Shown: positions 44,982 through 56,826 of the stretch, one piece after another
How positions within the stretch are numbered: position 1 is the stretch's first letter
How the letters are laid out: every line of letters begins with the position of its first letter
NCBI GenBank assembly: GCA_033182465.1
Contig: CP137326.1
Location: 1,705,501-1,769,500 of the forward strand
DNA from: Sanghuangporus weigelae
Lineage: Eukaryota > Basidiomycota > Agaricomycetes > Hymenochaetales > Hymenochaetaceae
Length of the DNA: 64,000 bases
Direction of reading: 5' to 3'
The notes under the pieces: model-generated
What the model saw: only the letters and a program-made list of their open reading frames with translations
Told to the model about the DNA's origin: nothing
The model's database searches: none
Translations under genes and position numbers: made by a program

Positions 44982-46976
44982 ATGAGCAACAGCTCCTACA
45001 ATCATTCATCTTCTCACTCTACATCCATCTCACAAAGACGTTCCTTTGGTCACGACCGCCGCATTCGGGTTTCTTCGACGGAAAACTCTTCTAACTCAAG
45101 GTCAACCGGCACCAGCCCGTCAAAAGCAAAAGCGTACAGCAAGATGAGCAGTATACTCCCTAGAGTTAACGCAGGATACAAGCGGGTTGATGATGAGGAT
45201 GGTAGGGTGGGGAGAATAAGATTCGGGTGGAAGAAGTTTGCGATTGTTGCCGGTCTCGTCGTTGGCCTCGTATGGCTTTTCGGCCCTCGTGAAAGACGAG
45301 AGTCGGTGATTGATACTATAAAAACACCCAGTTCGTGCATTCTCTTCCATTGAACTATTCGTATGTCGTATATTGAGCGTATAATGCGTAGCTTGGGGAA
45401 AACCTACAAGACCTCCCGAGATTCACGAAGACCTAGACGACGACTTACCTCTCCCTGCGAAACCGCCACCTGTAAAAGTATCGTCTCCCCATTCGCCCGA
45501 AGAGGACCTAGATCCTCTTAAAACCGTGCATTGCACATCACCCGCCAACCCATCTGCCCGACTCGTCCAATATGCTCTCATGATCGATGCAGGTTCGACA
45601 GGCTCGCGGATACATATCTACAAATTCAACAATTGTGGCACATCTCCAGCGTATGAATACGAAGTTTTCAGGCAAACGCATCCCGGGCTGAGTTCATATA
45701 AGAGCGACGCGCTAGGTGCTGCCGAGAGCCTTGATGTCTTGCTGGACGAAGCTGTGGCCGTCGTGCCCACAGAATTGTGGGGCTGTACACCTGTCGCTGT
45801 GAAAGCGACCGCAGGGCTGAGACTGCTCGGTCCGGAGCAGAGTAAGGATATCCTGGACGCGGTGAGCCATCGCTTGTTGGAGAAGTATCCATTTGCACTT
45901 GTTGAAAAGGAGGGAGTGGTGATTATGGACGGGAAAGATGAAGGTGTCTTCGCTTGGATCACTGCAAATTACCTGCTTGGTACAATTGGTGGCAGAGATG
46001 CATCTTCGTCATCTTCCACAGGAGAGCACTCGTATGCTGTACTAGACCTCGGCGGTGGTTCGACGCAGATCGTCTTCGAGCCCGACTTTGACGATGACTC
46101 TCACTTCGTTGATGGGGAACACAAGTACGAGCTTACCTTCGGCGGGAAGAAGCATACGCTATATCAACATTCTTATCTTGGTTACGGATTGATGTCAGCG
46201 CGGAAAAGTATACATCGACTTGTCGAATTCATGGCTACATTCAGTCATATATCTTTACCTGAAGGTGATGAGGAAATCCCGAATCCGTGCTTGTACAAAG
46301 GCTCGAAGAGAGTCGTGGAGCTTGAGCCGAGCAGAACTGGTGAGGAGGCGAGAAATGTGACGATGGCAGGCAAGGATATCGGCTCATTCGAGGCATGTAA
46401 TCGTATGGTCGAGCTCGTCATGGCGAAGGATGCGTAAGTTCTCTTCTTAGTTTTCTTTTTGCCTACACTGAGTCTTTGACTATGAATAGTATCTGCCAAA
46501 TGAAGCCCTGTTCCTTCAACGGCGTTTACCAGCCTTCTATCCTCGAGACTTTCGAGGAGGGGAACGTCCTCCTGCTCTCCTACTTCTATGACCGCCTCGC
46601 GCCCTTCTTCCCTTCGCCAGCACCTTCGTCATCTTCATCGTTGTCCCCCTCTTCAACTAAGCTCAGGGTAGATACCATTGCCTCACTCGCTCGAGACGTT
46701 TGTGCCGGACCCAACCCGCGGTCTACTTCGAGCTCACGACTAGGCTGGAACAACCTCCCCGTGCTCAAAGATGATCCCTCTTTATTAGAAGAACTCGAAG
46801 GCCGGCCGGAATATTGTCTTGATTTGACGTTTATGCATGCACTTCTGAGACTTGGGTATGAGTTCCCTGCGGAGAGGGGCGTGCGCGTTGAGAAGCAGAT
46901 TGAAGGAACGGAGTTGGGGTGGTGCCTTGGTGCGGCGATGACGATGGTCGGTGCGGAGTTGAAATGTAGAGTGTAA
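44982..46976 (+). CDS. GDA1: Golgi guanosine diphosphatase (GDA1/CD39 nucleoside diphosphatase)
   Basis: Three exons, 44982-45334, 45411-46433 and 46490-46976; 620 residues in phase. A Ser-rich cytosolic N-terminus is followed by one signal anchor (KKFAIVAGLVVGLVWLF, about residues 86-102), giving a type II Golgi membrane protein with a lumenal catalytic domain. Apyrase regions: DAGSTGSRIHIYKF, KATAGLRLL, DEGVFAWITANYLLG and VLDLGGGSTQIVFEP, all with the usual acidic and Ser/Thr residues. The enzyme hydrolyses GDP released by mannosyltransferases to GMP, which leaves in exchange for GDP-mannose, so it supports protein and lipid glycosylation. A Ser-rich insert of about 20 residues (SSSSSLSPSST) near the C-terminus is unusual. 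Confidence 0.94.
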
Positions 46977-47809
46977 GACGCTATGAAGCGAGACGAGGAA
47001 TGATTCGTGTTTTCCGAAGTTGCTGGAATTGTTATCCCCTCTCTTCATTCAACTTGACTAGAGTATAGATATTCTTAATTGGATTGAGACCATAGCACAT
47101 AGTAAGATCGTCATTCTCTTTCTGATCGTTGCTGATAGAAACTAGTATCCGGGACTGAGAACACGAATCACTGTGCCAAAGTTTACTCTTTTTTTTCATC
47201 CGTAGTTCTTTTTTTTTTCGACCACAGTACGTAAGTTCTTCCCTGGGCTTGATAAGAAGAGTAAGAAGGTCAGGTCCCTTGGGTAGAATAATGTGGTTGT
47301 AGGAGAGAACGGGCACAGTAGGCTCTGGCTACGACTTTTGCCTGGAAAACATGCTGACTGTCTAATAGATGTGACATTCAACAATCTTCACACTCCCAGT
47401 GAACCTCTGGCACAGCACAAGCAACTTTCACCTACCGAATGAGCAACAAAAATACTGTGGGTTGGGAATGATATAGAATTAGAATTGAACATGGATTCGC
47501 CTATGCTAACATAGATAAGATACTCTCGGGTTTTATTTACTTTTCTCCTCGGTATGAGACACGGAGATATTGTAGTTTGCACCTCCTTTTAGAGAAATCT
47601 TAGCCGTGAACTCAGGTTCATTCGCCAAGATACGTTATGAACGGAGGTAAAGTTGTTTTTATATACTTCGGAGTTCTAAGTATAGGTAATGTGATCCTCG
47701 CGTGCCAGAGGCCGAAGCGAAGTTCCGCCTGTCAGATATACTTACCGGTGCAAATGGTGGAATAACACTCCTATCCTTTTTCTGTCTCCCACCATCACTA
47801 ACAAGCTCA
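46977..47809. promoter_or_regulatory. GDA1-KHA1 intergenic region
   Basis: About 830 bp containing the GDA1 3' end and the KHA1 promoter. T-rich runs (near 47190-47220) and no recognisable element. Confidence 0.4.
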
Positions 47810-50800
47810 ATGGCAGGCCCGTTTTCGAGGTCTATCGTCAGCCTGGCGAGCAGTACCAGAGACTTTCAGCGAAGAGCCGCTGAACAGCAGGTTGGCTTTG
47901 TTTTCTCATCCTTGTATCTAATCATGGTATCGGGATGACTGATAGCGATCATATTCGCCATTGTTCGTTGGTTAGGGAGGCTTACTGGACGGAAAGGACC
48001 CGACCAAGTTCTCGGAGAGAGATCCTATTCGACTATGGATCATCCAAGTTGGTGCGTGGCTATTCTTCTTGTCTGCTGCCAATATTAATGCCTTGCAATT
48101 CCGCCGCCACCGATCAGGTATAATCGTAATGGTCGCTCAGCTCCTCGCCATTCTGCTCAAGCGAATCCGGGAGCCCAAAGTAATTGCAGAAGTTCTTGGA
48201 GGGATTCTACTCGGTCCAACTGCACTCGGTCGCATACCTGGATTCACCCAACACATCTTTCCTTCAGAGTCCCTCCCATACCTCTCTCTCACGGCCAATA
48301 TCGGTCTAGTTCTCTTCTTATTTCTGGTTGGACTGGAAATAGAGACGAACGTTATCAAGCGAAATGCACGATTCTCGATCCCTATTGCGCTCGGTGGCAT
48401 GACCGTGCCATTTGGTCTCGGTGCAGCTCTCGCGTTGCCGATTTATAAACATTACATTGACGAGAATCAAACAAGTTACCCGCACTTCATGCTTTTTACA
48501 GGTGTTGCGTTCAGCATTACTGCCTTCCCCGTTCTCTGTCGTATCCTCACGGAGCTGAAGCTCGTAGATACGACTGTCGGCATTGTCGTTCTCTCCGCCG
48601 GTGTAGGCAATGATATCGTTGGCTGGACACTCCTTGCTCTTGCTGTGGCGCTCGTCAACGCATCAACAGGCGTGTCTGCCGTATGGATCCTCCTTACGGC
48701 TGTTGCATGGACACTATTTCTGCTCATCCCAGTCAAGCGGGCTTTCAAATGGCTCGCGAGACGGACGGGATCTATTGAGAATGGTCCAACGATGACTTTT
48801 ATGACTGCTACGATCTTGATGACTTTTGCTTCGGCGTTCTTCACTGATAGCATTGGAGTTCACGCCATTTTCGGTACGCCACGACGTTACAATTCCCTTG
48901 CAGAAGTTACTGATCATGTATATGTCAGGCGGATTCCTCGCTGGACTGGTTGTTCCCCGAGAAGGGGGTCTGGCAATCGTGTTGACGGAGAAGCTGGAAG
49001 ATATGGTTTCCATTATCTTCTTACCCTTGGTATGTTCGCCTACCTCCCAAAAATTCTCCTAGATTATCGTAATGGACCGGTGCTTTCTAGTATTTTACTC
49101 TATCTGGTCTTCAGACAAATCTTGGCCTTTTGGATAATGGTATCACCTGGGGATTTACTATCGCCATCTGTTGTCTTGCGTTTTTCGGCAAGTTTGGCGG
49201 ATGTTCTGTGGCAGCTCGACTCTGTGGATTCGGGTGGAGAGAGGCGAGCACAATTGGATCTCTCATGAGCTGCAAGGGGTGTGTCCCAATCTACTATGAA
49301 GAATAACCATCTGGTCTCTTACAAAACATTCGGAATTCAGTCTTGTTGAGCTCATTGTCCTAAATGTAGGACTGGACGCCGGAATTCTCACTCAGGTAAG
49401 TCTCTGATCAATGAATGTTTCCCCAAACAATGCCACCTCTAAATCTCGACTACAGCGCGTCTTCTCGATGTTTGTCTTCGAAGCTCTTCTATTAACTTGC
49501 CTAACAACGCCAACTGTTTTGGCTCTCTATCCTCCAAGCAAGAGGACCCGGGCTGTCGAAATAGGTCCCGATTATCGAGCTGCGACTGAGGAAGGGGGAA
49601 AGCCCGACTTCAAGAGGAAGACAAGCAGAGCTAAGGACGTGTGGGAAGACGCAGCTGGGGAGTGGAAGACCCGATTTACGGTTGTACTTGATAAAATTGA
49701 ACATCTTCCCGGTATGATGGCGCTAACGCAATTGGTTTGCCCTCCACCCTCATACGTAAAGTTGAAGGAGCACTCCGGGAAGGAGGTGGATGTCAAGGAA
49801 CTGCAGGAGGTAGTGAAGAAGGAGGAAGGATCGCACGCGCGTCCTTCCGGTAATGAAAGCTCAGATCTCGATAGTCTTTCAGAGAGTTTGGGCAGCATAA
49901 GCGTCGATGCGCTACGCCTCATTGAACTCTCAGACCGTACATCAGCGGTGATGAAGTCCACGTCGACAGCCGCCGGGAGCGAACACCATCTCCTCCTGAC
50001 GGATCCCTTGCTGAATGTCTTCAGAACGTTCAGCGAGCTGAACGGACTGGAAGTCTCTTCGTCCTTGTCGGTTGTGACCTTCTCAGATCTGGCACACCGC
50101 GTGGCGGATCGTGCGAGGGACACGGGATCGGATCTCGTTCTGGTACCATGGCTACCTCCTTCTCAATCATCTTCTGTGCAGAGCGTACAAGGCGCGGGAG
50201 CCGGCGCAGGAGCAGCGCCACCAGTACTACCAACTCCCAATGTGACGACTCCACTCTTGAATCCCTTTGATATGCTCTTCCGTACCCAGTCGTATTCTGC
50301 CGATAAAATTGGTGCGCATGGCCCGAAGGCAGCAAGCGTTGTACATTCGCAATTCGTCCGCTCTGTATTTGCGCAGTGTAAGACGGACGTTGCATTATAT
50401 GTCGATCGTACAGCTGATTCTGGAATCGATGAGGCGCAGAGTCAGGAGCGACGACATGGTAGCAGTGGTGTCAGTCGGCATATTTTCCTGCCGTTCTTTG
50501 GAGGACCGGACGATCGACTCGCGCTCGAGTTTGTGGTGCAGCTTTGTGCCAATCCTAGGAACAGCGCGACTGTTATACGGATAACGAAGTCCGATGCTGA
50601 ATCTGAATCTGAATCTGTGTCTGTTTCGGAACCGGATGAGGCTCCATCAGAGACGAATGGTGAGAACGAGAAAGGTACAAAGGAAATGGCGAAGCCGGAA
50701 AAGGCGCACACGAAGGGCAAGGATGAGCGAGAAGTGGAGACAGATGCAGAGGCAGAGGCTGCTGCTGCAGCTGCTGCAAACATCCGGGCAAATGGAATCA

Positions 50801-51384
50801 GCATCCACTCTGTGGGTCCCTGTTAATTTCCCTGTAGGGCGATACTTATGCGTCTTCCTCCCTGACAGACCTATTGCATGCCAGATACCGTGTACGGAGC
50901 TTTCACCACCCAGACGCGTCTTCAATCCGAGACTGCCGACAATATCACCTGGGAGCGATATGCTTCTCCCTCTGGCGATCCTCCTCTTCCACCTGCTGTC
51001 GCCAAAGCTCTTTCGCGGATCACTTTCCGGACTCATGCAACGCCCAGACCATTACATTTAATAATTGAGGAAATCTCTTCCTTATCGCAACCACAAGCTC
51101 AACCTCGGTCCTCACGTTCTTCCTACCTACCCCGAGTTTCGAGGAAAGTCACTGTTATTTTGGGACGCTCCCGGCGTCTCGCGGTGGAAGACCATTCTCT
51201 CGAGCTGAAGGAGTTTTTGGAGGAGCATCACGGTTCGGGAAATGTAAATGGAGAAGTGAGAAAGACAGTCGGAGATGTGGCGAGCGCAATCATCGGGTAT
51301 TCGAGCTCGGGCTCGAGTAAGGGGTGTAATGTTGGAATTGTGGTTATGCAGGCTGCGCGCCGAGGTGCGGAGGATGGATATTAA
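47810..51384 (+). CDS. KHA1: Kha1-type K+/H+ antiporter (CPA2 family)
   Basis: Eight exons: 47810-47890, 47976-48051, 48118-48873, 48929-49029, 49091-49278, 49341-49395, 49456-50811 and 50869-51384; 1,042 residues in phase. A short N-terminus (MAGPFSRS...) leads into DPIRLWIIQ and then a Na+/H+-exchanger domain. Its motifs are PKVIAEVLGGILLGPTALGR, LFLFLVGLEIE, FTGVAFSITAFPVLCRIL, LSAGVGNDIVGWTLLA, GVHAIFGGFLAGLVVPREGG and FLPLYFTLSGL. GND and the FSITAFP stretch are the ion-path core. The cytosolic C-terminal half (about residues 440-1,040) has Glu/Ala-rich low complexity and a possible Usp-like part. In yeast Kha1 acts on Golgi or endosomal membranes in K+ and pH balance. The start was fixed because it gives the conserved N-terminus after one 85-bp intron. 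Confidence 0.92.
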
Positions 51385-52927
51385 CCAGTTTTCCTTTACG
51401 ATGCAAGATGACAGAAGTTTTGGCGTGACCGAAGATGCGCTTGGCTCACCAGAGAACCGTCAAAATTTCTGCATTTCAACATGCACGTTGCGAGAAAAGC
51501 AATGCTTCTGTATCATCCACATGCTTGTACCTTTAGATCACGATTTTGCGTAGTGGACCTTTTGTTGCATTCGGGTCGTACACTCATTAGTACTGTTCAT
51601 GTTTATGTAGATGAATACATGTACAAGTGAATATTACATTGACAAAGAGAGGACCAGAAGCTGATGGTGGATGCATCAAGGATTATAAGCGCCATAAAGC
51701 AGGAGGCCGCCAAAGTTAATATTGATTTTTGATCATTTTACGGTAAATTTAGACTAGTAATCCCTGCGAGTTTTGTTTTCATATAGAGTTCCCCCTTTCC
51801 TGGAAATAATAACTCGCATCGAATTAGAAAACGCGAAGTGGGCTCTTGGTTACGCAAAAACAATTCTGATGCTCGTGAAGAGCTGATCAAACCTTGAATT
51901 TGCCTTTTGTACATCCACACACTTAGGGGATGCGTTTCAAATGTTGCTTTGATCCTTTACGCTGTGTATACATTGATTTCGCTCGGACGACCAACCACGC
52001 CACCAGCTACGGGCTGATATCCAAGCACAAGAAGGCAGTACTGAAGTCAAGTGAGCTTCGTTCGTGGGACAGAGTCGTTCAATACAACCGGGCTCCTGTA
52101 TTCCCAGGCGTTCATTACCTAGGCTAGGAGTACATTTTTCTTCGTCAGGTAAAGAAAGCGGTGCGAGCGCTTGAACAAAGATGCATAGTATAAGCCTCAC
52201 GGGGCTGCGCAAGGCAGGGATTGTGATTTCATCTACCATGGGAGAACGGTAGGTAGAATGCGTACACGTAGGTCCAATGAAACAACTTTCAACAGCACGG
52301 TAAGGGTAAGATGGAATGATCGTGCGCTTCTTCAGGGACGTCGATATCCACAACTGTTGACTGCACTGAGTATTATCCCTAGATTGGTGTGTATATCAAA
52401 GCACGACTGTTCTTTGTAAAGCGACACGTTTGATTGAATGGGATGTATACGTGTCGCGTCGTGTCGTCTGTTGTCGATGGCACTGCAATCTAGATATAAC
52501 GAACAGAGTATTTTTGGGGATCACCCTAATGCTTACTTTGATTTCAATCGGATCCGATCCGAGCATAGGAAAGCCGTGTGGCTAAAGTTTTTCTATGCGT
52601 TAGGCACCTGTATAGAAGTAAGTGCAGGAACAGCGCAATACAGAACAGTGTGCTAAAATAATTCAATCGAATGTAAGAGGCGTTGAACAACAGGCGGCTC
52701 ACAAAGTAAGCCAATACAAGGGAAACGGTACTCGCAAATAAATAATTAATAAGAGACGAATCTTTTTGAAGGTATCGAAGCACAGCCCGATGATTTAGGA
52801 ATCCCGACTCTACAAGAGAGCAACCGGGGTATATTCGTCATCATTTGCTGCTGAAAAAGAAGAGGACTGTGGGCGATACGAGAAGGGGTCGCGATTGACT
52901 GAAAACGTATGTGTATACGTGTATACG

Positions 52928-52953
52928 TGCCGTGCCGTGTCACTGGCACGGCA
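52928..52953. other. Perfect 9-bp-stem hairpin
   Basis: TGCCGTGCC and GGCACGGCA flank an 8-base loop. It follows the alternating word GTATACGTGTATACGTG. It may be a chance palindrome or a factor site; it is not followed by a T-run. Confidence 0.4.
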
Positions 52954-54729
52954 TCGAGCAACTGAGGTCTACGTGGTCCTGACGAGCTTTCGCTTGATAA
53001 AATTACTGTAAATCTAAATCTAACCATCACTGTTGCCGAGAACCTAGAAGCGATGCAGTTGATTGAATTGTTTGCAATGAGCGTTCCTTTTCAAGGTATT
53101 CCGGAGCATCGCAATAAGGGCATGATCTTGCTCCTAGGTATAACTATGTGCGTAAAAATATCTTTCTGAGGAGAGGGGAAAGGGGGAAAGATTCAAACCG
53201 GGCTCAAGACGGGAAGCATTATCTATACCACATTAAAGTTTATTGAAGACTGAAGAGCGGGACAAGAGTGTTTTGAGGGTACGCTATGTTCAAATGCATG
53301 CGCGTGTTGAATCAATACTGGAACGAGAACCAACGCAGTACCCAGGCATAAGTATGCGACCGCATCTGGTTAGAGGTTCTGCTGTGTCCCGCGATGATTG
53401 ATTTGGAATTAATCGACGCGTACGTGCGCGGCACAGCTTTCACTGACGAATTTGCAATTGGAAGAACAACCAGTGTGCGCGTATCTTTCTTCATCTTTGC
53501 AAAGGGGAGAATGCGGTGCAGGGAATGGGAAAGAGACTGCGAATCCAATTCATACATGTAACATGTAGCTATGTTGACCTCTCGGCGAGAAGGCAGGAAA
53601 GACGGAGATGCCAACGAAGTTTCGTCCCGACGTGCCGGAGCAAAGGAGATAGGTCGGAGGTGAGTTGAAAGATTACTATATTACTTTGTCGGAAGGCGTC
53701 GGACTCGGACGGTACTTGGATCAAGTGGCGCAGGTAGGGACAAGAACAGAACACAGGTTGGATGAATAGGAAAATAGGGAGAGCATGTGCACCCAGACAG
53801 AGACCCCAGACAGAGACGAGAACAGCGAGCGGTGAGCAGAGATAAGAAGCATAGAAAAGATGCTCCACGGACCATAGGAGCGGCAGCGCCGAACTGCCTG
53901 GTGCGTAAGGAGAGGCGGCGCAGCAGCGCATTAGCGCCCATTGTATTGAACTCAGTTCGACATCCAATAGCGACGGGTACAGTCTTTGCGGACGCGAGCG
54001 CCGAAGCCGAGAGAAACGGACAGACGGATTCGAGGATGTTCGGTGGTGTTCGAGAGAGAGATGGTTTGTAACAAGGTTCAAAAGATCCAACGTCTACAGT
54101 ACGAGATGCGCGTACGGTACTGGTCCAGGCGGGCTTCATTCCGACGCCTGCGGTCAGACCGCATGAAAGCGACGGCGTGATTGGCCGGGGCGGTGTCCGT
54201 TCGGGCATCTACGTGTTCTCTGACCCAGGGGCAAGGGGACCGCGTGATGATCGCAGGCACGTTGAACAACCATATAAGGGAAAAGGGCGGGACACAGCAT
54301 GCGCCTCATTCCCGCGCCGCGTGACGTCGGGCAGGCGCGGCGCAGTGCCATTTAGCCGTATTTGGGAAAGAGAAGGGCGGGGAGGCTGTGCGGCGTGGGA
54401 GGAAATGAGCGCGTGGATCGGGGTATTTGTCATGATTTCTGTGAACCATCCGATAGGGTCATTGTCCCATCGTCGAGTCATTTCGCGGTTTGGTTTTCTT
54501 GTCAACGGTCCCGCAGAGATTTTTATCTCGACAACAGTTCTGCGCCGTAGTCTTGCGCGTTGTCTCATAAATCAGAAAAGGAGAGATCGCAGTCGGATGG
54601 AATGCAGCGGCGCAGCGACCAGCGGACAGGGACAGAACAGATGGAGAGAGAAAGGGGAAATGGGACATGTGGCAGTGCGTGGGAATACTAGGAGACGGGC
54701 GCCTCTGGGCTTGAAAACTTTCCTATTAA

Positions 54730-54801
54730 ATGAGGGCCGAGTCATCGCCCTCGTCCATCCCATCTCTCCTTTCCACCCCGACCATCACTGTCTGTCTGTA
54801 G
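54730..54801 (+). promoter_or_regulatory. Upstream ORF candidate of the CPC1/GCN4 gene (23 codons)
   Basis: An ATG at 54730 opens a 23-codon frame ending TAG at 54799-54801, about 315 bp before the main ATG. Gcn4/Cpc1 genes are known to be controlled by short upstream ORFs. Whether this one is transcribed is open: an AT-rich CTATTAAAT just before it could be the TATA region, which would place the transcript start downstream. Confidence 0.35.
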
Positions 54802-55116
54802 AGAAGGTCCCAGTCATCCGTGGCTTTTAGCTGCACATCTCCTGTGAGTCCAAATTTCGTATCGGATTAGTTCCCCCCAGTCGTCGCGTCATCTCTGTGC
54901 TCCTTTCTTTGTTCTAAATACATATATCACTCGTCGTGTTTCCGTGCGAGCAGATCTGTCGTATATCATCGTGCCCGTTGTGCCCGCGTGTCTCTTGCGG
55001 AGCCCGTCTTTTATACTTTTCTCTCAATTTCTTGTGATTCATTTCGACTCGGGTTCCCTCGGCCTCGATTCGACTTGACTCGAGGTCTTCAATCGCGGGC
55101 ACTGCATATTCTCATC

Positions 55117-56826
55117 ATGCACGTCGCTTCTCAATCTCAATCCGCAAGGTCGGAAGAGCACATCGATGACGTTGACGCGCAACAAAGTGTTCAACAAGAT
55201 GTACTGATCCAGCCTTGGTCATCGACCGATCTTAGATCTCAAAAACCGGCCGACGCACCCTTGCAGTCCGCCGCGCAACAAAACAGGCGTAGCCCGTCGT
55301 CTTCTTCAGTTTCAGCCATTCATCCATTGCAGAACAACTTTATCAGCACCAACGGTCAAGATGTTCTCTACACTCTAAGCGCCCCTTCTGGTCCGCGTCT
55401 CCCGTCATCGCCGGCATATCTCCGTAATGGCCAGCACACAGTTGAGAGTCCAGTACTCCAAAACACCACGCATACCTCACATGGCTCGATAAACAACTCT
55501 AATCTACGTCCCCGGACGAATCTGCCTATTTTTGGCACCACCTCGATTCTCGCAGCTCACTATGGCATCCCGACTAGGTTACCTCCTATCCCGCGTGTCA
55601 ACGCTTCAAGCACGACGACCCACAACAGACCGCCAGTTCCACGCTTTGACGAACCGGTCTCGTCAACGTCAACAAGTTACCAACACCAACAACCAGTCTC
55701 TGACGACAACGGTTTCTTCCAGTTTGATACAGTAATGGCAGATTACCTGAAGAGGCTCAATGAAGAGAACGGTAGCGGCGGCTCCGCCGCGCCGTCTTCT
55801 CCCGCTAAAGCTCCGGCTCAACTCGAGCCCACGGCGGAAGAAACTGCTCAGAACATTTCGAACGCGCTCTTTGGTGAGTTCTTTGGTGCTATGCACTACG
55901 TCGAGCAGTTGACTCATCGCCGCGCGTCCGGTTCCGCAGGCGGTTCAAATGACTTTACCTCGCCGATGTTTACTGATTGGAATGATTATCTCACGTCCCC
56001 TTTCATCGACGACGAAACACCCTTCGAATCATTCCTCGACACACCTGCGGCGCCAAATATGCCGGACTTTTTCCAGTCTCCTGCAGTCACAGGGATGACC
56101 ATTGGTGAAGAATCCCTTGAAGGCATGCGACTTGTCGCGCAACCCAATCCGACAGGCTATGCAGATGGACCGAACGACTTTGCCAAGATGTCTCTTGAGA
56201 ATGGCATGCCGCCGCCGCCTTCTGCTACTGACTCTGGCTCCGCATCTCCAGTAAAGCCGCCTGTCCCAAACTTCGACAATCTGTACACGATGTCCCCATC
56301 AACTCCGGCACTCGAACCACCTTCGACGCAGACGTCGCCTCTCATCAACGACGTCTCGACGAACTCCTCAAACCTGAACGCCCCCGGGCGGAGGAAGAAG
56401 GTGCCAACGGGGACACGCAAGAACGTCACTCCAGAGTCGCTCATTCCGGTCGACGCTCCAACGCAGGTCCGCAACTACTCCGCACCTTCGGCAACGTCGC
56501 GCAAGCCAGTTCCGGCTGCCTGGGCGCGTAAGCGTGCCCGATCTGCGGCGTTCGACGAGGAGGATGAGCTCGCTGGCTCCGACGCTGGCAACATCGAAGC
56601 TCCGCTGAACGATGCGGAGGCGGAGGCGATCGCTGCCAAGAGGAGACAGAACACGCTTGCGGCTCGTCGCAGCCGGAAACGCAAGCTCGAGTACCAGCAT
56701 GAGCTCGAGGAGGGAATCGAATCGGCACGAAGGGAGAGAGACATGTGGAAAGATCGCGCGATGATGCTGCGGACCTTGTTGATACAACACGGTCAGCCGG
56801 ATCCGTTCATGGACATGCGAGTGTGA
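55117..56826 (+). CDS. Cpc1/Gcn4-type bZIP transcription factor
   Basis: One exon, 569 residues. Most of the protein is disordered, rich in Ser, Pro, Asn and Gln, with acidic-aromatic patches typical of activation domains (DNGFFQFDTVMADYL, MFTDWNDYLTSPF, PNMPDFFQSP). The basic region and zipper are at the extreme C-terminus (about 505-560): AKRRQNTLAARRSRKRKLE, then heptads starting LEYQHELEEGIE and ending MLRTLL. The N-x2-AA-x2-SR core is that of Gcn4/Cpc1, which switches on amino-acid biosynthesis genes in starvation. A basic segment GRRKKVPTGTRK precedes it. The ATG at 55117 is the first in the proximal leader. A single-exon gene among intron-rich neighbours is normal for this family. Confidence 0.88.
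   Translation: MHVASQSQSARSEEHIDDVDAQQSVQQDVLIQPWSSTDLRSQKPADAPLQSAAQQNRRSPSSSSVSAIHPLQNNFISTNGQDVLYTLSAPSGPRLPSSPAYLRNGQHTVESPVLQNTTHTSHGSINNSNLRPRTNLPIFGTTSILAAHYGIPTRLPPIPRVNASSTTTHNRPPVPRFDEPVSSTSTSYQHQQPVSDDNGFFQFDTVMADYLKRLNEENGSGGSAAPSSPAKAPAQLEPTAEETAQNISNALFGEFFGAMHYVEQLTHRRASGSAGGSNDFTSPMFTDWNDYLTSPFIDDETPFESFLDTPAAPNMPDFFQSPAVTGMTIGEESLEGMRLVAQPNPTGYADGPNDFAKMSLENGMPPPPSATDSGSASPVKPPVPNFDNLYTMSPSTPALEPPSTQTSPLINDVSTNSSNLNAPGRRKKVPTGTRKNVTPESLIPVDAPTQVRNYSAPSATSRKPVPAAWARKRARSAAFDEEDELAGSDAGNIEAPLNDAEAEAIAAKRRQNTLAARRSRKRKLEYQHELEEGIESARRERDMWKDRAMMLRTLLIQHGQPDPFMDMRV

Larger units (their letters stand above)
51385..55116. promoter_or_regulatory. Long upstream region and leader of the CPC1/GCN4 gene
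   Basis: 3.7 kb without a convincing gene, by far the longest gap in the gene-rich half. It includes AT-rich sequence (51.6-53.5 kb), a perfect hairpin at 52928-52953, a GC-rich stretch (53.7-54.6 kb) and a short upstream ORF at 54730-54801. The last 300 bp before the ATG are pyrimidine-rich and contain no ATG. A TGACTC half-site, the core of the Gcn4/Cpc1 target, lies near 55075. Confidence 0.5.

Noticed and set aside
53569-54208. Overlapping minus-strand frames of 173-175 codons upstream of the bZIP gene
   Set aside because: The two frames overlap each other, lack introns and recognisable motifs, and lie in a GC-rich stretch where long chance frames are expected.
54177-54830. 217-codon plus frame before the bZIP gene
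   Set aside because: Arg/Gly-rich compositional frame without motifs; it overlaps the likely promoter.
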